From positions 1,798,001-1,862,000 of the forward strand of contig NZ_CP023559.1 of the NCBI RefSeq assembly GCF_003006155.1: 64,000 nucleotides of DNA, given 5' to 3'. The DNA is from Salinicola tamaricis (lineage in GTDB: Bacteria; Pseudomonadota; Gammaproteobacteria; Pseudomonadales; Halomonadaceae). The notes beneath the pieces were generated by a model. The model had not been told where the DNA came from. It did no database searches and saw nothing but the letters and a program-made list of their open reading frames with translations. The position numbers and the translations under genes are program-made. This document shows, piece after piece, positions 1 through 9,364 of the stretch (positions are counted from its first letter, which is position 1; the number at the start of each line of letters is the position of its first letter).

Positions 1-2283
1 GGCCAGCCACCCATCGTCGAACTCAGCGACAGCCAGCGTAACAACGTGCAGGGGACGCTGAAATCCCAGTTCCGCAGCCTGATGAACTCGAACGCGATGT
101 TCGCGATCGGCGGCACCGCGGCGCTGGCCAATGCCATCTATCGCCGCTCGGGTGACGACTTCGGCGATACCTGGCAGGAGCGCATGACCGTCGCGCGCGG
201 CATGCTGGTGTTCATCGGCACCACGCCCTTCGCGCTCAAGGGCATCACCGACGCCGCTGGCGCGAAACTCGATGAAGGCAGCCGGCTGGCCAAGCTGTTA
301 AATACTCAGGCGCTCGGTCTCGACAAGGAGATGGGCGATATCCTGCGCGAGCGCTTCCCCGACACCTTCAATGGCGACAAGGCGCCCTCCCTCAACCCGG
401 GCGAGCAGGCGCGGGGCAAGCTGGACGACATCCGCGGCAAGCTCGAATCCTTCGATACCCTCCTCGATCAGAAGGATGCCCCCGACTTCGAGCAAAAGGC
501 CCAGGGGCTGGTCGACGACATCCAGGGCCAGCTCGACGAGGTCGACCGCATCGTCAAGACGTCCGACTCGCTCAGCGACGACGAGAAGAAGGAGATCCAG
601 CAGCGCCTGGATACGATCGAGGATCGGCTCGACAAGGTCGAGATGAAGAAGGAGGGCCTGGCGCCCCAGAATGCGGACGACCTCAGGGGACTCGTCGACG
701 ACCTGTTCGAGGAGATCCAGCCTTTCGCCTCTTCGGTGACACCCTCGGAGCAGCGCTTCGCCCAGATCGACGACTTCGACCGGGCGGTGGCGGAGTACCG
801 CGAGCTGCTGGATGCCGACGGCAAGGGTAAGGGCAAGATGCCGGAACAGGCGCCGGCACGGTTCGACGAGATCATGGAGAAGCAGCGTGCCATCCGCGCA
901 TCGATCGAAGCCGACCCGACGCTCACCGCCAGCGATCGCGCGCAGCAGCTCGATCGCCTGGACGAGATCGCCAACCGCCTGGACGACGTGCGCCCGACGG
1001 ACGGCGGCACCCTGCCCAGCGGCGCCGGCGATGCGCTGGACGACCTCGACAACCTCAGTGACGACCTGCACCAGCGCTTCGATCCCGCCAATGGCGAGTC
1101 GTCGAAATCCGCGATGCAGTCCTGGAACCAGGCACTGGATGCCCAAGCCGACGTGATGACCAACGGCGAACGCACCCCCGGCGGCACGTTGCCCGACAGT
1201 CCCGGCGGTACGTCGCCCGACAGCCCCAGCGGCACCGGTGGCGACAGCAGCAGCAAGAAGAAGACCAATATCTTCGGCCCGGCGCTCAGGGGGCTGGCCT
1301 ACATGACCGACTTCGCCGGGGGGATTCTCGACACCGTCGTCGCGGGCGTCGGGCTGAACCAACTGATCAAGAATGGCGGCACCCCGATGGAGTTCGCCGC
1401 CAGCTCCACGGGCGTGGTCTCCGGCTCGTTCTTCACCATCGGCGGCGCCGCCGAGATCGGGGCGTCACTGCAGACCGCCTCCCGCGTGCTCTCCGGGCTG
1501 GGGGCGGGCCTGCGTGCGGCCGGCCCCATCGGCAACCTGATCGGGCTCGGCGTGGGTGTCGTCAGTCTGATCCTCAATGCCGTGATGGCGCAGAAGAAGG
1601 GCGCCGAGACCGAAGGCAAGATCCGCGAGCAGTTCGAGCAGTTCGCCGAAGATGGCGTGACCGAGGATGACTGGGGCGAGAAGTTCAACTACCTGATCAA
1701 CTCCAGCTATGGCTTCAAGGAGATGATGCACGCCGGCGACGACGACAAGGAGCCCGACCCGCTGTTCAAGGAGTGGTTCCCCGAGGACATGGCGGCGTGG
1801 GAGGCGCAGCCGGAGCAGTACGAGAAGTTCACCCAGGAGATCCGTGAGAACGGCAACGTCGATGACTTCTTCTTCGACTTCGACAAGGACCAGATGCAGC
1901 TCAATATCCACGGCCAGGCGTTCTACCAGGAGCACAAGGAGACCATCGACACCATTCTGTTCAACTGGGACGAGGGCGATGGTGGCAACGACTGGACCGG
2001 CGGCGACGATATCGTCAGCAAGTCGGATCTCGAGAAGATCGCCGATCCGGAAAACGGCCACGCCAAGCAGGAGCAGGAGGCGGCAAAATTCCTGCTCAAG
2101 AACGAAGAGTTCTTCGCCCTGCTGGATACGCTGCACAAGCAGGATGGCGCGGACGGCAAGATCAGCAGCGCCGACATCGACTCCTGGATGCAGCTGATCG
2201 GCGAGCGCGAGATCACCGACGACAACCCCGCCTTCGCGAGAGAAGAGAGCATCTGGGACAACCCCGCGAGCTACAAGCTGTAG
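1..2283 (+). CDS. large acidic helical protein, possibly HrpK-like (5' end outside window)
   Basis: The frame is open from the first base of the window, so the gene probably starts upstream; the first start codon inside is a GTG at 46 (745 residues from there). Residues about 100-350 are rich in charged heptad-like helices (coiled coil likely). A Pro/Gly/Ser linker near 375-405 carries the octapeptide repeat GGTxPDSP. Residues about 410-520 are glycine-rich hydrophobic helices that could insert in membrane. The C-terminal part is strongly acidic with an EF-hand-like stretch (QDGADGKISSADID). There is no N-terminal signal peptide in the visible part. The layout resembles HrpK-domain proteins (type III translocator/effector-like) that I recall from halophilic gammaproteobacteria, but this is a weak family call; no secretion apparatus is visible in the window. 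Confidence 0.6.
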   Translation, partial: GQPPIVELSDSQRNNVQGTLKSQFRSLMNSNAMFAIGGTAALANAIYRRSGDDFGDTWQERMTVARGMLVFIGTTPFALKGITDAAGAKLDEGSRLAKLLNTQALGLDKEMGDILRERFPDTFNGDKAPSLNPGEQARGKLDDIRGKLESFDTLLDQKDAPDFEQKAQGLVDDIQGQLDEVDRIVKTSDSLSDDEKKEIQQRLDTIEDRLDKVEMKKEGLAPQNADDLRGLVDDLFEEIQPFASSVTPSEQRFAQIDDFDRAVAEYRELLDADGKGKGKMPEQAPARFDEIMEKQRAIRASIEADPTLTASDRAQQLDRLDEIANRLDDVRPTDGGTLPSGAGDALDDLDNLSDDLHQRFDPANGESSKSAMQSWNQALDAQADVMTNGERTPGGTLPDSPGGTSPDSPSGTGGDSSSKKKTNIFGPALRGLAYMTDFAGGILDTVVAGVGLNQLIKNGGTPMEFAASSTGVVSGSFFTIGGAAEIGASLQTASRVLSGLGAGLRAAGPIGNLIGLGVGVVSLILNAVMAQKKGAETEGKIREQFEQFAEDGVTEDDWGEKFNYLINSSYGFKEMMHAGDDDKEPDPLFKEWFPEDMAAWEAQPEQYEKFTQEIRENGNVDDFFFDFDKDQMQLNIHGQAFYQEHKETIDTILFNWDEGDGGNDWTGGDDIVSKSDLEKIADPENGHAKQEQEAAKFLLKNEEFFALLDTLHKQDGADGKISSADIDSWMQLIGEREITDDNPAFAREESIWDNPASYKL

Positions 2284-2337
2284 CGCCGCCGGGCGTGTTC
2301 TGGTCGCGCCCGCCGCCGCCTTCGAGAGGGGCGGGCG

Positions 2338-3201
2338 CTACTCGATATTCTGAATCTGCTCGCGCATCTGTTCGATCAGCACCTTCAGCTCCACCGCGCA
2401 GCGAGTCGTCTCGGCGACCACCGCCTTGGAGGAGAGGGTGTTGGCTTCGCGGTTGAGCTCCTGCATCAGGAAGTCCAGCCGCCGGCCGATGGGGCCCTTT
2501 TGCTTGAGTTGACGCTCGACCTCGCCGACATGGGTCTCCAGACGGTCGAGCTCTTCGGCGACATCGGCCTTCTGCGCCACCAGCACCATCTCCGCTTCCA
2601 GCCGCTGTGGGTCGAGCTCGGCGCGGGCGCTCTCCAGACGTTCGAGCAGCAGGGCGCGCTGGCGTTCGAGCATCGTGGGCAGGTGGGCACGCACGTTGGC
2701 GATCTGCTCGCGCACGCCGTCCAGACGTTCACGGATCAGCGCCGCCAGGCGCTCGCCCTCGCGGGCGCGGCCTTGTTCCAGATCGCTCAGCGCCGTCTCG
2801 AACAGCGCCAGGGCGGCGGCCTTGACCGCATCCAGGTCGAGGCGCTGGCTGGCCATCACGCCGGGGTGGGCGAGCAGTTCGAGGGCATTGGGCATCGGCG
2901 CTTCCGGCAGCGTGCGGCGTACCTGGCCGAGGGCCTGGGCCAGTGCCGCCAACTGGGCATCGTTGATCTCCGGGGTAGTGCCACCCTCCGCCGGCTCGAA
3001 GCGCAGCGCGCACTCCACCTTGCCGCGCGACAGGCGCTGGCGCAGGGCATCGCGGTAGGCGGGTTCGAGATCGCGCAGCGCATCGGCGAGACGAAAGTGC
3101 GGCTCCAGATAGCGCTGGTTCACCGAGCGCAGCTCGAGCTGCAGGCTGCCCCACTCGGCTTCATGGGTCTGGCGAGAGAAAGCGGTCATGCTATGGGGCA
3201 T
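2338..3201 (-). CDS. yicC: YicC family endoribonuclease
   Basis: This 287-residue protein has the usual length of the YicC family. It opens with the typical MTAFSR...WGSLQLELRSVNQRYLE stretch and ends with the conserved FLMQELNREANTLSSKAVVAETTRCAVELKVLIEQMREQIQNIE segment (DUF1732). YicC proteins are metal-dependent endoribonucleases linked to small-RNA turnover. The gene is divergent from rph, the same arrangement as in Escherichia coli and Pseudomonas, which supports the identification. It is convergent with the large protein upstream. Confidence 0.96.
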   Translation of the reverse strand: MPHSMTAFSRQTHEAEWGSLQLELRSVNQRYLEPHFRLADALRDLEPAYRDALRQRLSRGKVECALRFEPAEGGTTPEINDAQLAALAQALGQVRRTLPEAPMPNALELLAHPGVMASQRLDLDAVKAAALALFETALSDLEQGRAREGERLAALIRERLDGVREQIANVRAHLPTMLERQRALLLERLESARAELDPQRLEAEMVLVAQKADVAEELDRLETHVGEVERQLKQKGPIGRRLDFLMQELNREANTLSSKAVVAETTRCAVELKVLIEQMREQIQNIE

Positions 3202-3383
3202 GGGAAGTCCTTGAGCGCATGGGGCATCTGGGGTCGTGCGTCGCGTCTGTCTATCTATGATCGCGCTTGGCGTCGAGTGTAACCCATCGCCGCTGGGGGA
3301 TACGCCTCCGAGGCGGCGGGGAATTCGCCGCGCAGTCGGGTAGAATGCGGCGTCTCAATTCACAGGTTTTCGATGAGGCTTTC

Positions 3384-4106
3384 ATGCGCCCGAGTGGACG
3401 ACGCCCCGACCAGCCCCGCGAGGTCACGCTGACCCGCGGTTTCACCCGCCACGCCGAGGGCTCGGTGCTGGTGAGCTTCGGTGACACCCAGGTGCTCTGC
3501 AACGCCAGCGTCGAGGCCGGCGTGCCGCGCTGGCTGCGCGGCAAGAACCAGGGCTGGGTCACCGCCGAGTACGGCATGCTGCCGCGCGCCACCCATACCC
3601 GCGGCGGGCGCGAGGCGGCGCGTGGCAAGCAGGGCGGTCGCACGCTGGAGATTCAGCGCCTGATCGGCCGCAGTCTGCGCGCCGCGGTGGATCTGAAGAA
3701 GCTGGGTGAATTCACCATCACCGTGGACTGCGACGTGCTCCAGGCCGATGGCGGCACGCGTACCGCCTCGATCACCGGTGCCTGCGTGGCGCTGGTCGAG
3801 GCGCTGCAGCACATGCAGCGCAAGAAGCTGATCAAGTCCGACCCCTTTCGCCAGCTGGTCAGCTCGATCTCGGTCGGAGTCTACAAGAATATCCCGGTGC
3901 TCGATCTGGACTACCCCGAGGACAGCGCCGCCGACACCGATATGAACGTGGTGATGACCGAAGACGGCAAGCTGATCGAGGTGCAGGGCACCGCTGAGGC
4001 CGAGGCATTCTCCCGCGCCGAGCTCAACGCCATGCTCGATCTTGCCGAGGGCGGCTGCCAGACCCTGTTCGACAAGCAGCGCGAGGTGCTCGGCGTGCGC
4101 CGCTGA
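3384..4106 (+). CDS. rph: ribonuclease PH
   Basis: The 240-residue protein begins [27 protein letters not shown] and is collinear with RNase PH, the phosphate-dependent 3'-5' exoribonuclease that trims tRNA 3' ends. Family motifs seen include [10 protein letters not shown]-like [36 protein letters not shown], the catalytic-site [19 protein letters not shown] and [20 protein letters not shown] further-upstream in-frame start at 3267 exists, but the start at 3384 matches the family N-terminus. A long inverted-repeat element begins on the last base of its stop codon. Confidence 0.98.
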   Translation: MRPSGRRPDQPREVTLTRGFTRHAEGSVLVSFGDTQVLCNASVEAGVPRWLRGKNQGWVTAEYGMLPRATHTRGGREAARGKQGGRTLEIQRLIGRSLRAAVDLKKLGEFTITVDCDVLQADGGTRTASITGACVALVEALQHMQRKKLIKSDPFRQLVSSISVGVYKNIPVLDLDYPEDSAADTDMNVVMTEDGKLIEVQGTAEAEAFSRAELNAMLDLAEGGCQTLFDKQREVLGVRR

Positions 4107-4262
4107 GAGGGTGTTTACAAAATGCCTGCGCTCGACAATACGGCGTTAAAATCGGTCTCAAAATGCTCATTTACCCCGTGTAAACTCCGCTTTTTCGACC
4201 GATTTTGCCTTAGCTACGCGCCCCGGTCTGGCCTTCGCTCGCCGAATTTGTAAACACCCTCT
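4106..4262. repeat. dispersed terminal-inverted-repeat element, copy 1 (type A ends)
   Basis: The 157-bp unit is bounded by perfect 16-bp inverted ends (AGAGGGTGTTTACAAA at 4106-4121 and its complement at 4247-4262). The interior contains the core CTGCGCTCGACAATACGGCG followed by a GCTCATTTAC and GTAAACTCCGC pair. Related copies lie at 33051-33199, 34781-34923 and 47656-47798. It has no coding capacity for a transposase, so it is MITE- or REP-like. It starts on the final A of the rph stop codon. Confidence 0.9.
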
Positions 4263-4315
4263 GAGCGTGCGACTGCGCTTCCCGGCCTGGCCCGGCTCGC
4301 ATGGCTGACGGCGTC

Positions 4316-4335
4316 GACTAGACTAAGGTCTAGTC
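4316..4335. promoter_or_regulatory. perfect inverted repeat upstream of the poxB-like gene
   Basis: GACTAGAC and GTCTAGTC form a perfect 8-bp inverted repeat around a 4-base TAAG spacer, about 75 bases before the start codon of the thiamine-diphosphate enzyme. CTAG is normally rare in such genomes, and here it occurs twice in 20 bases. It could be an operator or overlap a promoter; no regulator can be assigned. Confidence 0.4.
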
Positions 4336-4409
4336 TTCAGCCCAAGTCATTCATCACCGGGCCGAGCCAGGCCCTGCGCCGGCGCGGCCTCCATCGCCAG
4401 GAGAGCAGC

Positions 4410-6142
4410 GTGGCCGAGTTCACTATTGCGGATCTGATCGTCGATACCCTCGCCCGTGCCGGCGTGCGTCATATCTGGGGCCTGCCGGGGGATTCCCTCA
4501 ACGGCCTTACCGAGAGCCTGCGGCGTCAGGAGCAGATTCGCTGGCGCGGCGTGCGCCACGAAGAGGTGGCGGCGCTGGCCGCCAGCGCCGAGGCCGATGC
4601 CACCCAGACGCTGAGCGTGTGTGCCGGCTCTTGCGGGCCGGGCAACCTGCATCTGATCAACGGTCTCTACGAGGCCCAGCGCGCCGGCGTGCCGATGCTG
4701 GCGATCGCGGCGCAGATTCCCTCCAGCGAGATCGGCCTGGGCTATTTCCAGGAGACCCACCCCGAGAATCTGTTCCGCGAGTGCAGCGACTACTGTGAGC
4801 TGGTCTCTTCCCCCGAGCAGATGCCGCAAGTACTCGAGACCGCCATGAACACGGCGCTGACCCAGCGCCGGGTGGCGGTGATCGTGGTGCCGGGGGATGT
4901 CGCGCTCAAGCCCGCACCGGTCAAGCAGGCGAGTTGGAATCCCCCGGTACGGGGCGTGGCGGTGCCGCCGCCAGAGGCGCTGGATGCGCTGGCCGAGCAG
5001 CTTGCCGGCCATTCGCGTATCGCGATTCTCGGCGGCTATGGCTGCCACGGCCATCACGCCCAGGTAATCGCGCTGGCCGAGCGGCTCAAGGCGCCGGTGA
5101 TCCACGCCCTGCGCGGCAAGCAGTCACTGGAGTACGACAACCCCTACGATGTCGGCATGACCGGGCTGATCGGCTTCAGCTCCGGCTACCAGGCCCTCAA
5201 GAAGTGCGACTTCCTGCTGATGCTGGGGACCAACTTCCCGTATCGCGACTTCTTCCCCGAACACGGCAATATCGTCCAGATCGATGAGCGCGGCGCGCAT
5301 CTCGGGCGGCGCTGTTCGCTGCGCCAGGGGCTGGTGGGGGATATCGGCGCCACGCTGGACGCACTGTTGCCGCGGCTGGCCGAACAGCCCGATCGTAGCT
5401 TCCTCGAGGAGACCCAGGCGCACTACCGCAAGGCGCGCCAGGGGCTCGACGAGCTGGCCACGCCGCGCGCCGAGGGCGAGCCGCTGCATCCGCAGTATCT
5501 GACCGCGCGGGTCAGCGAGCTTGCCGCCGCGGATACGGTGTTCACCTGCGACGTGGGCACGCCGACGGTGTGGGCGGCGCGCTATCGGGCGATGAACGGG
5601 CAGCGGCGCCTGACCGGCTCGTTCATGCACGGCTCGATGGCGACTGCAACGCCGCAGGCGATGGGGTGGCAGGCGGCCTTTCCCGAGCGCCAGGTGGTGG
5701 CGCTGGCCGGCGATGGCGGCATCAGCATGTTGATGGGTGATCTGATCACCCTGGTCGAGCAGCAGCTGCCGGTGAAGATCGTGGTCTACAACAACCAGAC
5801 CCTGGGTTTCGTGGCGATGGAGATGAAAGCCGCTGGGTTCGTCGACAAGGTGACCGATCTATCGCCGGCCAACTTCGCCGAGGTTGCCGAGTCGCTGGGC
5901 CTGTTCAGCCAGCGGGGGACTCCTCCGAGCAGCTCGATGCGGCGCTGACGGCGGCGTTCGAACATCCAGGCCCGGCGCTGATCGACGTGCGCACGGCCAA
6001 GCAGGAGCTGTCGATCCCGCCGCGTATCCAGGCCGAGCAGGCCAAGGGCTTCAGCCTCTATACCCTGCGCGCGATCATGAGTGGCCGCGGCGACGAGGTG
6101 ATCGATCTGGTCAAGACCAACTGGCCCTGGCAACGCGGCTAG
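4410..6142 (+). pseudogene. poxB: pyruvate dehydrogenase (quinone)/pyruvate oxidase-like ThDP enzyme, frameshifted as sequenced
   Basis: The protein is collinear with PoxB (572 residues in E. coli), a peripheral membrane ThDP/FAD enzyme that oxidises pyruvate to acetate and CO2 and passes electrons to quinone. Visible landmarks are GLPGDSLNGL, the catalytic RHEEVAALAASAEA, and the ThDP/Mg motif region [29 protein letters not shown]. The start is GTG at 4410, behind a CAGGAG ribosome site. At about 5912, in a run of five G, the frame breaks. The next frame continues exactly with the PoxB end ([35 protein letters not shown]) to a TAG at 6142, giving about 577 residues in total. A one-base sequencing error is the simplest reading. 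A related decarboxylase-type ThDP enzyme is the alternative. Confidence 0.85.
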
Positions 6143-6167
6143 CCGCCCGCTGTCGTACCCAACGCAA

Positions 6168-6191
6168 GACGCCCCGCATTGGCGGGGCGTC
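6168..6191. terminator. bidirectional hairpin terminator between poxB-like gene and crc
   Basis: GACGCCCCGC-ATTG-GCGGGGCGTC forms a perfect 10-bp stem with a 4-base loop between two convergent genes. There is only a weak T/A tract, but the placement fits a shared terminator. Confidence 0.7.
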
Positions 6192-6216
6192 TGCGCGTCG
6201 AGACCAACGGTCGAGA

Positions 6217-6983
6217 TCAGAGCTCGAGATCGTACTCCACGATCAGCGGGGCGAACTCGCTGAAGGTGGCGTCGGTATCGATCCAGGCGTCCTTCACATG
6301 GCGGCGGAAGTTGGGGCCGACCACCTGATAGTCGAGACGCCAGCCTTCCTGACGAGCCCGCGGCACTTCCTGGTCGAGCTTGGCCACCAGGTGTACTGGT
6401 TGGCGTCGCGATTGACCTCGCGGAAGGTGTCGATGAACCCGGTTGGGCCGAAGACCTGATCCATCCACGCCCGCTCTTCGGGCTTGAAGCCGGGGGTCGT
6501 CTGGTTGTCGGTCCAGTTGGCCAGGTCGAGCGTCTTGTGCGCGATGTGCCAGGTGCCGCAGATGATGTATTCGCGCCGCTTGCGCGCCATCTTGTTCAGA
6601 TACTCGAGGTACTGGGTCATGAACGTCTGCTTGGCGGCCGGGTCCTGGCCGTCCGGCATCAGGAAGGTGGCGATGCTGAAGCGGTCGTAGTCCGCCTGCA
6701 GAAAGCGCCCTTCGTGATCGCACTGCTCGAAGCCCAGGCCATACATGATCGCCTTGGGAATCTTGCGACAATAGAGCCCGACGCCGGAGAAGCCGTCCTG
6801 CTCGGCGTCCAGGAAGTAGCCTTCGTAACCCTCCGGATAGAGGATGCTGTCGTCCAGCTCGAAGCTCTTGGCTTTCAGGTTCTGCACGCAGACGACATCG
6901 GCATCCTGCTCGGCCAGCCAATCGAGAAAGCCTCGTTCGACGGCGTCACGGATCCCGTTGACATTGATGCTGGCGATTTTCAT
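6217..6983 (-). pseudogene. crc: Crc-type catabolite repression control protein (ExoIII fold, nuclease motifs lost), frameshifted as sequenced
   Basis: The fold is endonuclease/exonuclease/phosphatase (MKIASINVNGIRDAVERGFLDWL...). The exonuclease III active-site residues are absent. The catalytic Glu position reads VQN (residue 35), the GD-N motif reads GTWHIAH, and the final SDH is replaced by SEFAPLIVEY. This is the pattern of Pseudomonas Crc, which acts with Hfq as a translational repressor in carbon catabolite repression. The gene is divergent from pyrE, as crc is in Pseudomonas. The frame breaks near 6390 (after NQYTWW) and resumes with QEGWRLDYQVVGPNFRR to the stop at 6217, so the intact protein would be about 255 residues. 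Automatic pipelines would probably call it exodeoxyribonuclease III. Confidence 0.82.
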
Positions 6984-7110
6984 ACCGTGTTCCTTCTTCG
7001 TCGCGCGTGTATGATACCCGAGCTTGCGAGATTTAGGTAAAAGCGAAGCGCCTTAAATGGGGGCGCAAGCGACACAAGACAACGGCCGAGACTGACACAG
7101 GGGGGCTCGA

Positions 7111-7826
7111 GTGAGCGCGGAGATCCAACCATATCAACGGGAGTTCATCGAATTTGCCATCGCCGAAGGGGCGTTGCGGTTCGGTGAGTTCACGCTCAAG
7201 TCCGGTCGGGTCAGCCCCTATTTCTTCAATGCCGGCCTGTTTCGCTCCGGCCGCGCCCTGGCCAGACTGGGCGTTTCTACGCCAGCGCCATCGCCGACAG
7301 CGGGATCGAGACAGATGTACTGTTTGGTCCAGCTTACAAGGGTATCTCGCTGGCGGCGAGCGCAGCCATTGCCCTGGCCGACCATCACGACCGTGATATC
7401 CCCTTTGCTTTCAACCGCAAGGAAGCCAAGGACCACGGCGAGGGCGGCAACATCGTCGGCGCCGAACTACGCGGTCGGGTGCTGATCGTCGACGATGTCA
7501 TCACCGCCGGCACCGCCATTCGCGAAGTCATGCAGCTGATCGAGGCCGCCGGTGCGCGCGCCGCCGGCGTGGTGATCGCGCTGGACCGCCAGGAGCGCGG
7601 CCAGGATGGCGACAGCCTCAAGCCGCACAGCGCCATCCAGGAGGTCGAAGCGGCCTACGCCATGCCGGTGATCAGTATCGTCAATCTCGACCAGATGCTC
7701 GCCTATCTCGAAGCGCGCGAGCCCGGTGCCGGCGAGCCCGACGACTTCAGCCGCCACGCCGAGGCGATCCGCGCCTATCGTGACCGCTACGGCGTGACCC
7801 CCCGTGGCGTAAACACTGCCTCATAA
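7111..7826 (+). pseudogene. pyrE: orotate phosphoribosyltransferase, frameshifted as sequenced
   Basis: OPRTase converts orotate and PRPP to OMP in pyrimidine synthesis. The protein starts with GTG at 7111 and matches PyrE closely: [37 protein letters not shown], then [31 protein letters not shown], and the PRPP-binding [17 protein letters not shown]. Between [11 protein letters not shown] and [14 protein letters not shown] the frame changes near 7270. Adding one C restores LGRFYAS. Because pyrE is needed for prototrophy and both halves are well conserved, a sequencing error is likely. Reconstructed length is about 238 residues; the stop is at 7824-7826. Confidence 0.9.
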
Positions 7827-7846
7827 CCCGGACGCGCTGGGTTTTT
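7825..7846 (+). terminator. possible rho-independent terminator after pyrE
   Basis: AACCC and GGGTT flank a 9-base loop and are followed by five T, directly at the pyrE stop codon. The stem is short, so the call is moderate. Confidence 0.45.
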
Positions 7847-8163
7847 ACGCATTAAAACGCCTTTCACAACCGCTAGACGACGTGGGCTTATCCGGTGGCA
7901 GGGCGTCGCGAGGGCGCTGTGAACCCCTCCCTAGGCGCTACCTTTGCCATCCCTGGCAAAGGACCCTCGCTTTGCCCTGCCCCCGGCGCCCACCGTCAGG
8001 GGGTTGGAAATGGGCTCTTGGCCGAGCCGCTTCCCCGGCGGCTCGGGCAGGGCACCGGGGGATTACAAACAGTTTAAAAAACACCGTTTGATAATTTGCC
8101 GGATTATGTCACGCTTAAGCCGCAAGGCCAACGCGTTTCGGCGCGACTTTCTGGAGACGTGAC
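7847..8163. other. non-coding gap with two hairpins before yfaZ-like gene
   Basis: No protein-like frame is seen here. Two strong inverted repeats are present: CCTTTGCCA-TCCC-TGGCAAAGG (7941-7962, perfect 9-bp stem) and CCGAGCCGC-7 nt-GCGGCTCGG (8022-8046, perfect 9-bp stem). Neither is followed by a T tract. The stretch next to the downstream gene (8070-8110) is AT-rich and is the likely promoter area. Confidence 0.5.
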
Positions 8164-8733
8164 ATGATCAAGCGCAGCCATTTCAAACCTTTGGGCTTCG
8201 CCCTCGCTACCGCCACTTTCGTTTTCGCCAGTCAGCAGGCGATGGCGCTGAGCGTATCCGCCAACGGCGGCAAGGACTCCTTCGGGGTCGAGGCCAGCCA
8301 GACCATTCTGCCCAGCCTGCGTGCCGGGGTGGGTTATCTCAACACTGACGACAGTGGCCACAACGCCAAGGCGTACTCCGGCTCGCTGATGTTCACGCCG
8401 TGGCTGCCGGGCGTCGATCTCTCGGTCGGCGGGCGCTATCAGTACCAGGATACCCACTATGGCAACGGTGGCGGCCTGGGTCTGGGCGGTTCTGCCTTCG
8501 TCGACACGCCGATCCCGCTCACCTCGGTGGGGGCCTACGGCTTCTACACGCCCAAGGGCCTGGCCCACGGCGATATCGACAAGAGCTACGAGTACGGCGC
8601 CCAGGCGCGGGTGAACATCATCTCGCACACATACCTCTACGGCGGCTATCGCTATATGCGTACCGATTTCGACAACGACGATGGCCACACCCTGGACAGC
8701 GGGCCGGTGCTGGGCGTCAGCGTCGGCTTCTGA
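8164..8733 (+). CDS. yfaZ: YfaZ family outer membrane protein
   Basis: The 189-residue protein has a clear signal peptide (basic start, hydrophobic core, cleavage after about residue 28, QAMALS). It continues with alternating aromatic/hydrophobic beta-strand segments and ends with an aromatic residue (GVSVGF), as outer-membrane barrels do. The pattern LGGSAFVDTPIP...SVGAYGFYTPKGL...YEYGAQARV is that of the YfaZ family, whose function is unknown. It stands alone with its own upstream region. Confidence 0.85.
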   Translation: MIKRSHFKPLGFALATATFVFASQQAMALSVSANGGKDSFGVEASQTILPSLRAGVGYLNTDDSGHNAKAYSGSLMFTPWLPGVDLSVGGRYQYQDTHYGNGGGLGLGGSAFVDTPIPLTSVGAYGFYTPKGLAHGDIDKSYEYGAQARVNIISHTYLYGGYRYMRTDFDNDDGHTLDSGPVLGVSVGF

Positions 8734-8873
8734 TGTCGCGCATCTGTCATCGGGCCGGCGATACCCAGCCTGTGTAATCGGTCACGGTAACCGGCCCCGC
8801 CATCGGCGCCCCATGTGGGCGCCGATGGCGTATCATGCGCTGTGATGCCCGTCCTCACCGCGAGGCTGCCGCC

Positions 8874-9344
8874 ATGCTCGATATCGTTCTGTTCGAACCC
8901 GAGATTCCGCCCAATACCGGCAATATCATCCGGCTCTGCGCCAATACCGGCTTCCGGCTGCACCTGATCGAGCCGATGGCCTTCGAGCTGGAGGACAAGC
9001 GGCTGCGCCGCGCCGGCCTCGACTATCACGAGTGGGCGCGGGTCCAGGTGCACGCCAACTGGTCGGCGTTTCTCGAAACCGTCGGGCCGGAGCGGGTCTT
9101 CGCGGTCTCGACCCGCGGCCGCCACGGCTACCACCATATCCACTATCGCGAGGGCGATGCGCTGGTCTTCGGTCCCGAGACACGCGGCCTGCCCCAGGAG
9201 ATGCTGGATGCCCTGCCGCCGGCGCAGCGTCTGCGCATTCCCATGCTGGCCGACAGCCGCAGCCTGAACCTCTCCAACGCCTGCGCCATCATCGTCTTCG
9301 AGGCGTGGCGCCAGCTCGACTTCGCCGGGGCGGTGGATGTCTGA
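8874..9344 (+). CDS. trmL: tRNA (cytidine(34)-2'-O)-methyltransferase TrmL
   Basis: This SPOUT methyltransferase modifies the wobble base of tRNA-Leu. The 156-residue protein has the family length. It starts [37 protein letters not shown] and contains the knot motifs FGPETRGLP and [28 protein letters not shown]. The start at 8874 is chosen over an upstream in-frame codon because it fits the family N-terminus. Confidence 0.97.
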   Translation: MLDIVLFEPEIPPNTGNIIRLCANTGFRLHLIEPMAFELEDKRLRRAGLDYHEWARVQVHANWSAFLETVGPERVFAVSTRGRHGYHHIHYREGDALVFGPETRGLPQEMLDALPPAQRLRIPMLADSRSLNLSNACAIIVFEAWRQLDFAGAVDV

Positions 9345-9364
9345 GCGCGGCCTGGGGCGTCGGT

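Noticed and set aside
298-1362. Long minus-strand open frame opposite the first large gene
   Set aside because: It is the mirror of a GC-rich, acidic coding region. The plus-strand frame has protein-like composition and runs the whole length, so the minus frame is a shadow.
2500-3282. 260-residue plus-strand frame opposite yicC
   Set aside because: YicC on the minus strand is conserved over its full length. The opposite frame has only low-complexity antisense composition.
6537-7040. 167-residue plus-strand frame opposite crc
   Set aside because: Antisense of a conserved gene; the minus-strand protein is recognisable on both sides of its frame break.
8022-8046. GC-rich hairpin before yfaZ as a terminator
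   Set aside because: Perfect stem but no T tract on either strand, and a better candidate terminator lies at the pyrE stop; kept only as a hairpin.
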